A stretch of DNA of 64,000 nt from an uncultured Prevotellaceae bacterium (lineage in GTDB: Bacteria; Bacteroidota; Bacteroidia; Bacteroidales; Bacteroidaceae). A program made the position numbers and the translations under genes. Below are positions 16,443-26,780 of the stretch, piece by piece (positions within the stretch are counted from its first letter, which is position 1; each line of letters opens with the position of its first letter). Below the pieces are notes generated by a model. The model had not been told where the DNA came from. It searched no databases and worked only from the letters and a program-made list of their open reading frames with translations. The stretch spans positions 1 to 64,000 of the forward strand of contig CACXMM010000008.1 in assembly GCA_902768785.1 (NCBI GenBank), given 5' to 3'.

Positions 16443-19082
16443 ATGACATTAGAGAATTTTACAATTAAAGCGCAAGAGGCGGTGCAACAGTCCGTGAACA
16501 TTGCGCAACAGAATGGACAACAGCTCATTGAGCCTGTTCATTTGTTGAAAGGAGTGATGGAGAAAGGTAAGGACGTTGTGAGTTTTATCTTCCAGAAATT
16601 AGGTGTCAATGCCGTTCATGTCTCATCGTTGGTCGATCATGAGATCCAGCATCTCCCTCGTGTGCAGGGTGGGGAGCCATACCTTAGTCGTGAGACAAAC
16701 GAGGTGATGATGAAAGCCATGGACTTCTCTAAGAAGTTAGGAGATGAATTTGTAAGCATCGAGCCGATTCTCTTGGCCTTGTTGGAGGTGAATTCCACAG
16801 CGGGTAGGATATTGAAGGATGCAGGACTGAACAGTCAGGATGCACTGAAAGCCGTGCAGGAACTGCGTCAAGGACAGAAGGTGCAAAGCATGAGTGGGGA
16901 TGAGAATTTCCAAAGCTTGAGCAAATATGCGAAGAATCTTGTAGAGGATGCACGTGCAGGGAAGCTTGATCCCGTGATTGGCCGTGATGACGAGATCCGC
17001 CGTGTGCTGCAGATACTCTCCCGTAGGACGAAGAACAATCCTATCCTGATCGGAGAGCCGGGAACAGGAAAGACGGCCATCGTGGAAGGATTGGCCCAGC
17101 GTATCGTTCGTGGTGATGTTCCTGAGAACCTGAAAGACAAGCAACTCTTTTCCTTGGATATGGGTGCCCTAGTGGCAGGAGCCAAATACAAGGGTGAATT
17201 CGAGGAACGTCTGAAAAGTGTCATTAATGAAGTGACCAAGAGTGAGGGGCGTGTGATCCTATTCATTGATGAGATTCACACGTTGGTTGGTGCTGGTGCC
17301 AGTGAGGGTGCCATGGATGCTGCTAATATCCTGAAGCCAGCCTTGGCACGTGGTGAGTTGCGTAGCATTGGAGCCACCACCTTGAATGAGTACCAGAAAT
17401 ATTTCGAGAAGGACAAGGCATTGGAGCGTCGCTTCCAGACGGTGATGGTGGATGAGCCTGACGAACTGTCGGCCATCAGTATCCTGCGTGGATTGAAGGA
17501 ACGTTACGAGAATCACCACAAGGTACGTATTCAGGACGATGCCTGTATCGCCGCCGTGAAACTCTCCGAACGCTATATCTCCGATCGGTTCCTGCCTGAT
17601 AAGGCCATTGACTTGATGGATGAGGCTGCAGCCAAGCTGCGTATGGAGCGTGATAGCGTTCCCGAGGAACTGGATGACATCACCCGTCAACTGAAACAGT
17701 TGGAAATAGAACGGGAGAGCATCAAACGGGAGCATCCTGTTACAGGAGAGGTAAGTAGCACTGCTTCAACGGGTAACACGAGTTCCACAAGTAAACTGGC
17801 CCAACTCGACAAGGAGATTGCCGAGCTCCGTGACAAGGAGAATGCCTTCCGTGCCAAGTGGGAGAACGAGCGCTCGTTGGTGAACAAGATCCAGCAGGAC
17901 AAACTGGAGATGGAGAATCTGCGTTATGAGGCTGAGCGAGCAGAGCGTGAAGGAGATTACGGTCGTGTGGCCGAGATCCGTTATTCGAAGCTGAAAGCCT
18001 TGGAGGATGACATCCGTTCCATCCAGGAGCAACTGGAATCTGCTCAGAATGGCAGCGCTATGGTGCGTGAGGAGGTCACTGCCGATGATATCGCCGAGGT
18101 GGTGAGCCGTTGGACGGGCATTCCGGTAACGCGTATGCTGCAAAGTGAAAAAGAGAAACTTCTTCACCTGGAAGAGGAACTGCACAAGCGGGTCATCGGA
18201 CAGGATGAGGCTATAGTCGCTGTGAGCGATGCTGTTCGACGCAGTCGTGCAGGTTTGCAAGATCCTAAACGTCCTATTGCCTCGTTTATCTTCCTCGGCA
18301 CTACAGGTGTCGGTAAGACGGAATTAGCCAAGGCGTTAGCCGACTATTTGTTTAACGATGAGACGATGATGACCCGTATTGATATGAGTGAGTATCAGGA
18401 GAAACATACCGTGAGCCGACTGATAGGTGCTCCTCCGGGATATATCGGTTATGATGAAGGAGGACAACTCACTGAAGCCGTGCGCCGCAAGCCCTATAGT
18501 GTGGTGCTCTTCGATGAGATTGAGAAAGCCCATCCTGATGTGTTCAATATCCTGTTACAAGTGCTTGATGATGGTCGCTTGACCGACAACAAGGGCAGAA
18601 CGGTGAATTTCAAGAACACCATTATCATCATGACGAGCAACCTGGGCAGTCAGCTAATTCGCGAGTCGGTGGAGCAGATGAGTCATACTGAAGACCGGGA
18701 AGTGCAGCTCTCAGCTCTGCGGTCTCAGTTGATGGGCTTGTTGAAGCAGACCATCCGACCGGAGTTCCTCAACCGTATTGATGAGACTATCATGTTCCTA
18801 CCACTGACTCAGCATGAGATTGCCGATGTGGTCACCCTCCAGATGAATCATGTGCAGAAGATGTTGGCAGAGCAAGGAGTGAAGTTGGAGACCACTCCTC
18901 AGGCTATCGACTATCTTGCAGAGGTGGGCTTCGATCCTGAGTTTGGTGCACGACCTGTGAAACGAGCCATTCAGCACTATGTGCTTAATGACCTCTCGAA
19001 GAAGCTCTTGGCCGGTGACGTGAATCGTGAGAAGCCGATTATCATCGACAGTTTTGGTGAGGGATTGGTGTTCCGTAATTAA
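16443..19082 (+). CDS. clpB: ATP-dependent disaggregase ClpB
   Basis: An 879-residue Hsp100 chaperone that, with DnaK, extracts polypeptides from aggregates in the cytoplasm. It has an N-terminal Clp_N repeat domain (1-150), AAA-1 with Walker [10 protein letters not shown] (204-212), a coiled-coil M domain (about 410-530, charged, with an inserted Ser/Thr stretch [13 protein letters not shown]), and AAA-2 with Walker [10 protein letters not shown] (619-627). The length is typical. No CIRCE element was found; the promoter is unclear (a TCATTTTG is at 16362). A strong bidirectional terminator follows. Confidence 0.97.
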   Translation: MTLENFTIKAQEAVQQSVNIAQQNGQQLIEPVHLLKGVMEKGKDVVSFIFQKLGVNAVHVSSLVDHEIQHLPRVQGGEPYLSRETNEVMMKAMDFSKKLGDEFVSIEPILLALLEVNSTAGRILKDAGLNSQDALKAVQELRQGQKVQSMSGDENFQSLSKYAKNLVEDARAGKLDPVIGRDDEIRRVLQILSRRTKNNPILIGEPGTGKTAIVEGLAQRIVRGDVPENLKDKQLFSLDMGALVAGAKYKGEFEERLKSVINEVTKSEGRVILFIDEIHTLVGAGASEGAMDAANILKPALARGELRSIGATTLNEYQKYFEKDKALERRFQTVMVDEPDELSAISILRGLKERYENHHKVRIQDDACIAAVKLSERYISDRFLPDKAIDLMDEAAAKLRMERDSVPEELDDITRQLKQLEIERESIKREHPVTGEVSSTASTGNTSSTSKLAQLDKEIAELRDKENAFRAKWENERSLVNKIQQDKLEMENLRYEAERAEREGDYGRVAEIRYSKLKALEDDIRSIQEQLESAQNGSAMVREEVTADDIAEVVSRWTGIPVTRMLQSEKEKLLHLEEELHKRVIGQDEAIVAVSDAVRRSRAGLQDPKRPIASFIFLGTTGVGKTELAKALADYLFNDETMMTRIDMSEYQEKHTVSRLIGAPPGYIGYDEGGQLTEAVRRKPYSVVLFDEIEKAHPDVFNILLQVLDDGRLTDNKGRTVNFKNTIIIMTSNLGSQLIRESVEQMSHTEDREVQLSALRSQLMGLLKQTIRPEFLNRIDETIMFLPLTQHEIADVVTLQMNHVQKMLAEQGVKLETTPQAIDYLAEVGFDPEFGARPVKRAIQHYVLNDLSKKLLAGDVNREKPIIIDSFGEGLVFRN

Positions 19083-19098
19083 TCCGGCAATGATAATA

Positions 19099-19154
19099 AA
19101 AAGGAAAGTGAAGAATCGTCAGCCTGCAGGATGCTGATTCTTCACTTTCCTTTT
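19099..19154. terminator. Bidirectional terminator, clpB and AraC gene
   Basis: A perfect 18-bp stem (19099-19116 with 19137-19154) plus an inner CAGC/GCTG. The arms begin with A and end with T runs, so it works on both strands between two convergent genes. Confidence 0.88.
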
Positions 19155-19178
19155 ATTTTCTGTATCACATTCTTTTAC

Positions 19179-19658
19179 TTATTTCTTTGCCTTCATCTTC
19201 TTCAGTACTTCATGGGGATAAAAGCCGAAATGCTCTATGAAGTGGTGAGTGAAGTTCTTTGGACAATGGTATCCTACGAGGTAAGCCACTTGCGAGACAT
19301 TCCAGTCACCCTGCACTAGCAGATAGTATGCTTTCTCCATACGGGCTTTCCTGATCAAACGAATGGGGGTGTTATTACAAGCTTGTGTAAGACGGCGGTA
19401 CAAGGTGGTGCGGTGCATGTTCATCTTTGCGCTCAGGTCATCTACACAGAAATCGCAATTGGCGATATTTTCTTTGATGATGTTCAGGACATTGCGCACC
19501 AAGTCAGCATCCTCATTGGTCACTTCTTTCCCCTCCATCCGATCTTCTTGTATGATGCTTCTCAGTGCGTCCAACTTTTTCAGTAGCGTAAGATCGTTAT
19601 TGTTGACGTCGCAAACGGCGCTGATCACCATATCTTTCAGTTCTTCTTGATTGATCAT
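19179..19658 (-). CDS. Small AraC-type DNA-binding protein
   Basis: A 159-residue regulator. Residues about 60-155 make the two-helix-turn-helix AraC domain: VDDLSAKMNMHRTTLYRRL as the first HTH, WNVSQVAYLVGYHCPKNFTHHF and FGFYPHEV as the second. The N-terminal 55 residues are helical and too short for a ligand or receiver domain. It resembles the output domain of hybrid two-component regulators of polysaccharide genes, standing alone. It diverges from the glutamine synthetase gene across 285 bp and could regulate it, which is inference. Confidence 0.85.
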   Translation of the reverse strand: MINQEELKDMVISAVCDVNNNDLTLLKKLDALRSIIQEDRMEGKEVTNEDADLVRNVLNIIKENIANCDFCVDDLSAKMNMHRTTLYRRLTQACNNTPIRLIRKARMEKAYYLLVQGDWNVSQVAYLVGYHCPKNFTHHFIEHFGFYPHEVLKKMKAKK

Positions 19659-19764
19659 TTGTTTCTTTAGGCTATTCCTTTATAGGCCGTAATCATTGAT
19701 TCTCAAATGTTAAAAATGGTAATGATCGTCTTATGTCATCAGGTCATTTCATCATTTCAAATTG

Positions 19765-19772
19765 CAAAAGTA
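19765..19772 (-). promoter_or_regulatory. Possible -7 element of the AraC-type gene
   Basis: TACTTTTG on the minus strand, 106 bp upstream of the start codon, which would give a long leader. No -33 TTTG was seen. The remaining part of 19659-19901 shows no gene. Confidence 0.4.
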
Positions 19773-19901
19773 ATCATTTTACTGCATAGAGTACATGGTT
19801 TTACTTGTGAATTTTGGATAATGCAACAAATAATACCCCAAATACATCAAACTGTCGCATAAATAATTTGGATTTTTGTTGGTTGTGCCCTCTTTTTTCC
19901 G

Positions 19902-19909
19902 TACCTTTG
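19902..19909 (+). promoter_or_regulatory. Promoter -7 element of glutamine synthetase
   Basis: TACCTTTG on the plus strand, 34 bp before the ATG; a TTGG lies about 20 bp upstream in the -33 position. Confidence 0.65.
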
Positions 19910-19943
19910 CGTTATTATTATCAAACGATTATAATCATAACCT

Positions 19944-21449
19944 ATGGACAATCAAACAATCTCGATGAATGCCAACCCCGTGGTGGCATTTCTTCAAAAA
20001 GAGCCGCAGTCATTCACCAAGGCCGACATAATCCGCTTTGTGCGTGAGAACGGAGTGAAGATGGTGAACTTTATGTATCCCGGGGGCGATGGTAAACTCA
20101 AGACGTTGAATTTCGTGGTGACCAATGAGGCTTATTTAGACACGATCCTTACTTGCGGGGAACGTGTCGATGGCAGCAGTCTGTTCTCATTCATTGAGGC
20201 TGGCAGCAGCGATCTCTATGTACTACCCCGCTTCCGCACGGCTTTCTTGGATCCTTTTGCCGAGATTCCTACCCTGTGTATGCTGTGTTCTTACTTCGAC
20301 AAAGACGGTAATCCCCTGGCCAGTTCTCCAGAGAACACCCTTTTGAAGGCATCGAGGGCCTTCACTGAGGTGACGGGCATGACCTTCCATGCCATGGGTG
20401 AACTGGAGTATTATGTGATTACCGAGGATGATGAGATGTTCCCCGCTGTTGACCAACATGGCTACCATGAGAGTGCCCCCTATGCCAAGATGAACCTCTT
20501 CCGACAGCAGTGCATGCAGTATGTGGCACAGACGGGCGGACAGATCAAATACGGACACTCTGAGGTGGGGAATTTCAAGCAGGATGGAATGATCTATGAG
20601 CAGAACGAGATTGAGTTCCTTCCCGTTCCCGTTGAGGAGGCTGCCGACCAGCTGATGCTGGCGAAGTGGGTGATCCGTAATCTTGCCTATGAATATGGAT
20701 ACAATGTGACGTTCGCACCCAAGATCACTACTGGTAAAGCGGGCAGTGGACTGCATATCCACATGCGGATGATGAAGGATGGTAAGAACATGATGCTGGA
20801 GAATGGCATCCTGAGTGAGGCTGCACGAAAGATGATTGCGGGCATGATGGACTTGGCACCAAGCATCACAGCCTTTGGTAACAAGAATCCCACCAGTTAC
20901 TTCCGTCTGGTACCCCATCAGGAGGCTCCTACCAATGTGTGCTGGGGTGATCGCAACCGCAGTGTGCTCGTTCGTGTACCTTTAGGATGGACGGCAGAGG
21001 GTGATATGTGTGCTCTTGCCAATCCTTTGGAGAAGCCCAGTTGTTTTGATAAATCCATCAAACAGACTGTGGAGATGCGTTCGCCTGATGGCAGTGCCGA
21101 TCTATATCAGTTGTTGGCAGGTCTGTGCGTGGCATGCCGTCATGGCTTTGAGATGGAGAATGCCCTGGACGTGGCAGAGGCGACTTATGTGAACGTAAAT
21201 ATCCATGATGCTGCCAATGCCGACAAGCTGGCGCAGTTAGCGCAGTTGCCCGATAGCTGTGTGGCCTCTGCCGACTGCTTGCAGCAGCAACGTTCGATGT
21301 ATGAGGAATATGGGGTATTCAGTCCATCGATGATCGATGGCGTCATTGCCCAGCTCCGTTCTTTCAAGGATACCACCTTGCGGCATGATATCTCCCACCT
21401 GCCTGAGGAGATCAAGAAACTGGTGGATACTTATTTCCATTGTGGGTAA
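19944..21449 (+). CDS. Glutamine synthetase family protein
   Basis: A 501-residue type I-like glutamine synthetase, ligating ammonia to glutamate with ATP. The N-terminal beta-grasp (about 25-125) is followed by the catalytic domain with GELEYYV, QNEIEFLPV, the metal-binding GSGLHIHMRM, and EMRSPDGSADLYQLLAG holding substrate-binding Arg. It is shorter than type III enzymes (about 730) that are the main form in many Bacteroides. A glutamine synthetase-like role with another amine acceptor cannot be excluded. It has its own promoter and a perfect terminator. Confidence 0.88.
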   Translation: MDNQTISMNANPVVAFLQKEPQSFTKADIIRFVRENGVKMVNFMYPGGDGKLKTLNFVVTNEAYLDTILTCGERVDGSSLFSFIEAGSSDLYVLPRFRTAFLDPFAEIPTLCMLCSYFDKDGNPLASSPENTLLKASRAFTEVTGMTFHAMGELEYYVITEDDEMFPAVDQHGYHESAPYAKMNLFRQQCMQYVAQTGGQIKYGHSEVGNFKQDGMIYEQNEIEFLPVPVEEAADQLMLAKWVIRNLAYEYGYNVTFAPKITTGKAGSGLHIHMRMMKDGKNMMLENGILSEAARKMIAGMMDLAPSITAFGNKNPTSYFRLVPHQEAPTNVCWGDRNRSVLVRVPLGWTAEGDMCALANPLEKPSCFDKSIKQTVEMRSPDGSADLYQLLAGLCVACRHGFEMENALDVAEATYVNVNIHDAANADKLAQLAQLPDSCVASADCLQQQRSMYEEYGVFSPSMIDGVIAQLRSFKDTTLRHDISHLPEEIKKLVDTYFHCG

Positions 21450-21469
21450 CAGTATAATGCATTCAAAAG

Positions 21470-21502
21470 AAAAGCCTGTGCCGTTCTGGCACAGGCTTTT
21501 TT
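21470..21502. terminator. Bidirectional terminator after glutamine synthetase
   Basis: A perfect 13-bp stem (AAAAGCCTGTGCC at 21470-21482 with 21488-21500), loop GTTCT, and a T-run to 21502. It also suits the minus-strand susD gene ending at 21519. Confidence 0.9.
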
Positions 21503-21518
21503 GATAGGATACTGGTAG

Positions 21519-23267
21519 CTATTTGAATCTGTAAGGAAGATCACCTTTCGCCCAATTGGTGCCATCGCCCCATCCTGGGTTCTGTTCCAATACACCTTCA
21601 GATAGTGTTACCTGATCTTCTGGGATCTTGAAGAAACCACCGCCAGTGTCATTGTAACGCTGCATGAAGTCAACAGTGAAAGCATATTCACCCTCGATGC
21701 CTTGGTTCAGAATGTGGTTGCCTACTTGGTTCTTCACCTTCTCTGTGACATCACCCCAACGACGAAGGTCATTCCAACGAAGGGCCTCGAAACAGAGCTC
21801 ATATCGGCGTTCCTTCTTCAGGTTGGTGAGTGAATAGGCCACATCAGGCAGATTAGCACGTTGGCGTACAGCGTTCAGACCGTTTTTCCCGTTGTAGATA
21901 GTCTTGCCATCGGAGAGCTCAGCATGCATCAGGAGGACGTCAGCGAATCGGAGCCATACCAGTGACTGCGTGAGACCAGTCTGACGGTTGTTCTCGCTGC
22001 CGTAGTAGTATCCGTAGCTCAGATACCTACCACTGTGGTCTTCATTCCAAGCTTCACAACCGATGTATTTCTTGGCCAGCAGGTTGGTGTTCTCCACTTC
22101 CTTGGCGGGGTCTCCCTTGTATTTGGGAATCTCTACGGCACGATCACAGATGGAGCCTTCACGTCGGTAATCACCAGCGTAGTCGGGATCTGCAGCCCAA
22201 TCAGTCCACAGCTTCTCGCAGACAGGACCATTAGAGTATCCTTGTACGGAGAAGGGGAATGCATCGGCAGTGGTTTTACGTGGGTTATAGAACTCCACGA
22301 TACGGTTGTGACGTAGTTGTGAATCTGCGCTCCATCCTGGCTTGTTTGACATCTTAATGGCAAACATGTTCTCTATGTTTTCGTCGGTCTCCCAGTTCAG
22401 TCCATTGTCAAGATCATATTGGTAGTCCTTGGCTGTGTATGGATTGGTGTAGGGCCAGAGGTTACGCTGGTCGGAAACAAGTCCGAAACCACTGTTCTGG
22501 ATACAGTCTTCCAGCCAGGTGACCACTTGTGATTTGGAGATCGAGCCTCCTTCATCAGCAGGCAGCGGGAGTTCGGATTTCTTGTAGAATCCTGTGTAGA
22601 AGAGCCAAACCCGGGCCATCATGCCTTCTGCTGCCCATTTCGATACATGGCCTTCTCCGAAATCCGGATACTTGATAGAAGGTCCCAACTCAATGGCTTT
22701 CTTCAGGTCAGAGGCAATCTGTGCATAAACCTCATCTGCAGAAGACCTTGGTAGGTTCTGTGCCTCTGTAGTAAGTACCAAGGGCACCCCATTGAATACT
22801 TGTGCAAGATTGAAATAATACCAGGCGCGGAGGAAATAGATCTCACAGAGCAACTGGTTTTTCCTGCTTGCATTACTCCATTCTGTCACCTTATCGATGG
22901 ACTCAAGGGCGTTGTTGGCACGGTTAATACCTGCGTAACGTTGTTGCCATAAAGGTTTCATCCAGTCAACATAGGCATTCATCAGACGATCGACGCCCTG
23001 TGCACCGATGTTACTTTGGCTACCACCGCCCAGACGATCGTCTGAAGCGATATCGAAGATGAAGAAGGGATCTTCCTCTGGGTCAGCCAGATTTCGGTTC
23101 ATCACGGAATAGATACCGTTAACCATTTGGTTAGCATCCGTCTCATTGACGGGAAAGTTAGAGGTGTCCTTCATGGTGAGGTTATCTGTGTCGAGGAAAT
23201 CTTCACAGCTGCCGAGAAGCACCACACATGCTACGGATATGACAAGATAAAATATATTCTTTTTCAT
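21519..23267 (-). CDS. SusD/RagB family nutrient-binding lipoprotein
   Basis: A 582-residue surface lipoprotein that captures glycan or peptide and closes over its SusC partner. The signal peptide MKKNIFYLVISVACVVLLGS ends in a lipobox with Cys21, followed by EDFLDT as in the family. TPR-like helices and the late motif RRYELCFEALRWNDLRRWG are diagnostic. It lies 12 bp downstream of susC, in the usual order. The substrate is not evident from the sequence and no hydrolase is in the same transcript. Confidence 0.95.
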   Translation of the reverse strand: MKKNIFYLVISVACVVLLGSCEDFLDTDNLTMKDTSNFPVNETDANQMVNGIYSVMNRNLADPEEDPFFIFDIASDDRLGGGSQSNIGAQGVDRLMNAYVDWMKPLWQQRYAGINRANNALESIDKVTEWSNASRKNQLLCEIYFLRAWYYFNLAQVFNGVPLVLTTEAQNLPRSSADEVYAQIASDLKKAIELGPSIKYPDFGEGHVSKWAAEGMMARVWLFYTGFYKKSELPLPADEGGSISKSQVVTWLEDCIQNSGFGLVSDQRNLWPYTNPYTAKDYQYDLDNGLNWETDENIENMFAIKMSNKPGWSADSQLRHNRIVEFYNPRKTTADAFPFSVQGYSNGPVCEKLWTDWAADPDYAGDYRREGSICDRAVEIPKYKGDPAKEVENTNLLAKKYIGCEAWNEDHSGRYLSYGYYYGSENNRQTGLTQSLVWLRFADVLLMHAELSDGKTIYNGKNGLNAVRQRANLPDVAYSLTNLKKERRYELCFEALRWNDLRRWGDVTEKVKNQVGNHILNQGIEGEYAFTVDFMQRYNDTGGGFFKIPEDQVTLSEGVLEQNPGWGDGTNWAKGDLPYRFK

Positions 23268-23279
23268 GATGGTCAGTGT

Positions 23280-26200
23280 TTAAAAGTTTATGTTCAGTCC
23301 CACCTGCCAAGAGCGAGAAGATGGGTAATAACCGCAGTCAATTCCAGAAGCCCAGCTGGCTCCGTTGCCGAAACCAACCTCGGGATCCATACCTGAGTAG
23401 CCAGTGAAGGTGATCATATTGCTGGCTGATACGTAGAGACGGCATTTTCTTACAGGCAGTTTCGGAATCAGTCTCTTGAAATCGTAACCAAGGGTGATAC
23501 GTGAGATCTTGAAGAAGTCGGCATCTTCAATCCAGACTCTTGAGATCTCAGACATATTGGCGGTCTTACCGTCGGAGAAGCGAGGATAGCGGTTGGTGCT
23601 GCCTTCTCCTGTCCAATACTTGGTATAGACGTCAGTACAGTAGTTGTCATCGGGATGGTCTGAGAACTGGCGGTAGCTCTTGGCCACCTGCTGACCAAAG
23701 GAGCCGTAGCCGTTGATACCGAAATCGAATCCCTTGTATGCGATGCTGATGTTCACTCCAAGAGTGTAGTCAGGATTCGGGTCACCGATCATGGTCTTGT
23801 CATCCTCGCCTGTTTCGACCTTTCCGTCCTTGTCGAAGTCCACGAATTTCACATCACCAGGCTGCAGGGATGCTCCCTGAAGAGAGTTGGCCTTATCGCC
23901 ATTGCAGTTACGGGCCAAATAGTCCTGAAGGTCTTGCTCATTCTGGATGATACCTTCCATCTTATAACCCCAGAAATAACCGATAGGGTAGCCTACCTGC
24001 AAGCGATAGAGCTCTGCGGTATTCTGTGCGATGGCATTGGAACCGCCATGGATGATACCCTCGGAGTTAGCCAGACGAGTAACCTCGTTCTTGTTATGTG
24101 AGAAGTTGACACTGACGTTGTAGGTGAAATCCTTGTTGATCCTGTCATTCCAGCTCAATTGAACTTCATATCCCTTGTTCTCAATGTCACCACCGTTGAT
24201 ATAGGGAGCGCCAGTACCATAGGAGAGCAACATTGGGGCAACAACCAGCCAGTCTTTTGTGGTCTTCTTATACCAGTCGAACGATACACCCAGTCGGTTA
24301 CTCAGGAAACGAGCGTCAAATCCAAAATCAAGCTGTTCTGAGGTTTCCCATTTTACATCAGGGTTTGGAAGGATGTTCGGATAAGCGCCGAGACCGGGGT
24401 TGTCTTTACTGTCGAAATAATAGGGATCATCAAAGGCGATTGTAGCCAGATATTGGAAGTTGTTGATATTACAGTTACCATTCTGTCCCCAGCTGGCACG
24501 CAGTTTCAGGAAGTCCAGCCAGCTCTTGGTAGATTCCATGAAGGCCTCGTTGGTAATGACCCATCCGATTGATACAGAGGGGAAGTAACCCCAACGTTTG
24601 CCACGTGCAAAGTTGGAAGATCCATCGGCACGGAGTACGAGTGAGAGCAGATAGGTCTCATTGTAGTTATAGTTGATACGTCCGAAGAATGAGGCCAGGG
24701 AACCTTGACTTTCAGGAGTACCACCGATAGAGGTAAAGGTAGGATCCACCACATTGGCATTGTTGATGTAAGCATGATCGAATGATCCTGGGAAGAGTGA
24801 GTTGGAGTTGGTTACGTTGAGGCCATTGCCATAGCCCCATTTCTCTACTGACTGTCCGAGGAGGGCATCAATATTATGATTGCCAAACGACTTCACCCAG
24901 TTCAGGGTGTTCTCCAATGACCAACGGATGCTGTACGACTGGTTTTGGCGCACATCGTCGTTGGGATTAGACTTCTTAGCACTGAGCTCATAGACAGGCA
25001 CATAACTGCGGCCCTCCCTGTGTCGGTAAAGCCATCCGGCACTGGTGCGCCAGGTCAGTTCCTTGAGGGGAGAGAACTCCAGGAAGAAGTTCGTCTGCAG
25101 GCGCCAGCCCTTGTTATAGCCGTAGCTGTTATCATACTTCATCGTTGCCAGTGGATTGGCTGCCTCATCCAGGAAATTCCAGCTGTCTGCAAGGATGTCT
25201 TTATATTCGTAGAAACCACCCTCATCGTTGTATGCTGGGAGCAGAGGAGTCATTGCCAGAAGGGTTCGGATACTGTTCCCATAGATGCCGCCAACGGAAA
25301 CGCCTTTTTTATTGGTGGCCGAGAAGGTTGCGTTCTCACCAATCTTCAGCACGTCGCGCCCCTTCTTCCTAATTAGCGAATAGTCAGAGTTCAGTCGTAC
25401 AGTATAGCGGTCGAACTTCGGATCAGCAGGAGCACCAAGTGTACCTGTCTGATGGAATTTACTGAAACCGAGGGCAAAGCGCGACAAGTCGCTACCACCA
25501 GAGATGTTAATGGATGCATTATGTATGGGTGCATTGTCGATGGTGGTTTCCTCAAGCCAGTTGGTACCATTCCAGGTACCATTCATAATCTGGGAATACT
25601 GCTTGGGTATATAATCCTGCCATACATAGGGATCGACGCCCTGAATCTCCCGGGCTTTGTTGATAATCTCCATATACTGCTTGGCATTCAATGGGGTAAC
25701 ATCATTGGTGTTCACATTCTGCCAACCCATATAACCATCGAAAGATACATTCACATGTCCTGAGCCAGCCTTGCCCTTCTTGGTCGTGACAAGAATGACA
25801 CCGTTAGAAGCACGGGCACCATAGATGGCGCTGGAGGCAGCATCTTTCAGAATATCAATGCTTTCAATGTCATTGGGAGAGAGATCCTCAATATTTGCAC
25901 CTGGCACGCCATCGACCACATAGAGCGGGGTGTTGGAACCAGCGGTACCCATACCACGAATCACGACCTTGTAGCCCTCGCCAGGCTGTCCTGAGTTCAT
26001 GACAATGTTCATACCTGATGCTAAACTCTGTAAGGCTCCAAAGGCATCCACGGCATTGATAGCCTCAATGTTCTCTGAAGTAACATGGACCGTGGAACCT
26101 GTCACCAGCTTCTTGCGCTGGGTACCATATCCTACAACAACCACATCGTTCAGCACTTCTGCATCCTCATAAAGAGTAATAGAGAGCGTTTTCCCCTCTG

Positions 26201-26504
26201 TGGCCTTCACGACAACCGACTTGTAGCCCACATAGGAGATTTTCAGACTGGCACCACGTGCAACGGAAAGAGAGAAAGAGCCGTCGGCTCCCGTCAGTGT
26301 TCCGTTATTGGGCGTGCCCACTTCAACGACTGTCGCCCCGATAATCGGTTGATTCTCCGCATCGACGACGACTCCCTTCACCAGTCCGGTAGTACTTGCT
26401 GGAGTGCTTTGCTCTCCAGTGATCATCGGTTCGGATGCCGTAGCACTTCCAAACACCATCAATCCCGTACAGATGAGGGAAAGGATTCTTGAATAGTTTT
26501 GCAT
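23280..26504 (-). CDS. SusC/RagA family TonB-dependent transporter
   Basis: A 1074-residue outer-membrane importer. After the signal peptide comes a carboxypeptidase-D regulatory-like domain (about 40-115, VKGVVVDAENQPIIGATV), then the family entry motif VVVVGYGTQRKKLVTGS (about 122-138), the plug (IRGMGTAGSNTPLYVVDGVP) and a 22-strand barrel ending WQVGLNINF. The partner is the SusD downstream. A TATATTTG promoter lies 100 bp upstream. No sigma/anti-sigma or hybrid sensor gene flanks it, so its regulation is not visible. Confidence 0.95.
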   Translation of the reverse strand: MQNYSRILSLICTGLMVFGSATASEPMITGEQSTPASTTGLVKGVVVDAENQPIIGATVVEVGTPNNGTLTGADGSFSLSVARGASLKISYVGYKSVVVKATEGKTLSITLYEDAEVLNDVVVVGYGTQRKKLVTGSTVHVTSENIEAINAVDAFGALQSLASGMNIVMNSGQPGEGYKVVIRGMGTAGSNTPLYVVDGVPGANIEDLSPNDIESIDILKDAASSAIYGARASNGVILVTTKKGKAGSGHVNVSFDGYMGWQNVNTNDVTPLNAKQYMEIINKAREIQGVDPYVWQDYIPKQYSQIMNGTWNGTNWLEETTIDNAPIHNASINISGGSDLSRFALGFSKFHQTGTLGAPADPKFDRYTVRLNSDYSLIRKKGRDVLKIGENATFSATNKKGVSVGGIYGNSIRTLLAMTPLLPAYNDEGGFYEYKDILADSWNFLDEAANPLATMKYDNSYGYNKGWRLQTNFFLEFSPLKELTWRTSAGWLYRHREGRSYVPVYELSAKKSNPNDDVRQNQSYSIRWSLENTLNWVKSFGNHNIDALLGQSVEKWGYGNGLNVTNSNSLFPGSFDHAYINNANVVDPTFTSIGGTPESQGSLASFFGRINYNYNETYLLSLVLRADGSSNFARGKRWGYFPSVSIGWVITNEAFMESTKSWLDFLKLRASWGQNGNCNINNFQYLATIAFDDPYYFDSKDNPGLGAYPNILPNPDVKWETSEQLDFGFDARFLSNRLGVSFDWYKKTTKDWLVVAPMLLSYGTGAPYINGGDIENKGYEVQLSWNDRINKDFTYNVSVNFSHNKNEVTRLANSEGIIHGGSNAIAQNTAELYRLQVGYPIGYFWGYKMEGIIQNEQDLQDYLARNCNGDKANSLQGASLQPGDVKFVDFDKDGKVETGEDDKTMIGDPNPDYTLGVNISIAYKGFDFGINGYGSFGQQVAKSYRQFSDHPDDNYCTDVYTKYWTGEGSTNRYPRFSDGKTANMSEISRVWIEDADFFKISRITLGYDFKRLIPKLPVRKCRLYVSASNMITFTGYSGMDPEVGFGNGASWASGIDCGYYPSSRSWQVGLNINF

Positions 26505-26603
26505 AAATTGAATAGTTGAATAGATTATTAATAGTTGTTAAACCAATCATTGTGTTAGGCAGAAAACTGTAAATAGATTCATAGTAATGTGTAAAACACG
26601 CTG

Positions 26604-26634
26604 CAAATATATAAAATATTTTTCAACCCGCAAG
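26604..26634 (-). promoter_or_regulatory. susC promoter
   Basis: TATATTTG (26604-26611, minus strand) with a near-match CTTG (26631-26634) at 19-bp spacing. It leaves a leader of about 95 nt before susC, longer than for most genes here. Confidence 0.6.
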
Positions 26635-26694
26635 GTTTTTAGCTTGTTTTTTTCTGTTTGTCGTATAAAATGTTCCAAAAGAGAGTAAAAAGCA

Positions 26695-26725
26695 ATCGCA
26701 GACCCCCCCGTGGGTAGTCTGCGAT
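26695..26725 (-). terminator. Terminator after the alcohol dehydrogenase remnant
   Basis: ATCGCAGAC (26695-26703) pairs with GTCTGCGAT (26717-26725) around a C-rich loop; minus-strand T-rich sequence (TGCTTTTTACTC) follows. Confidence 0.7.
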
Positions 26726-26780
26726 GACTATTGAACGTTCTCGTTCAGTGAGAAGACCAGTGTAAGACAGACGTTCTGTC

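Noticed and set aside
17259..18260. Minus-strand open frames opposite clpB
   Set aside because: clpB is intact with both AAA modules; the reverse frames have no start context.
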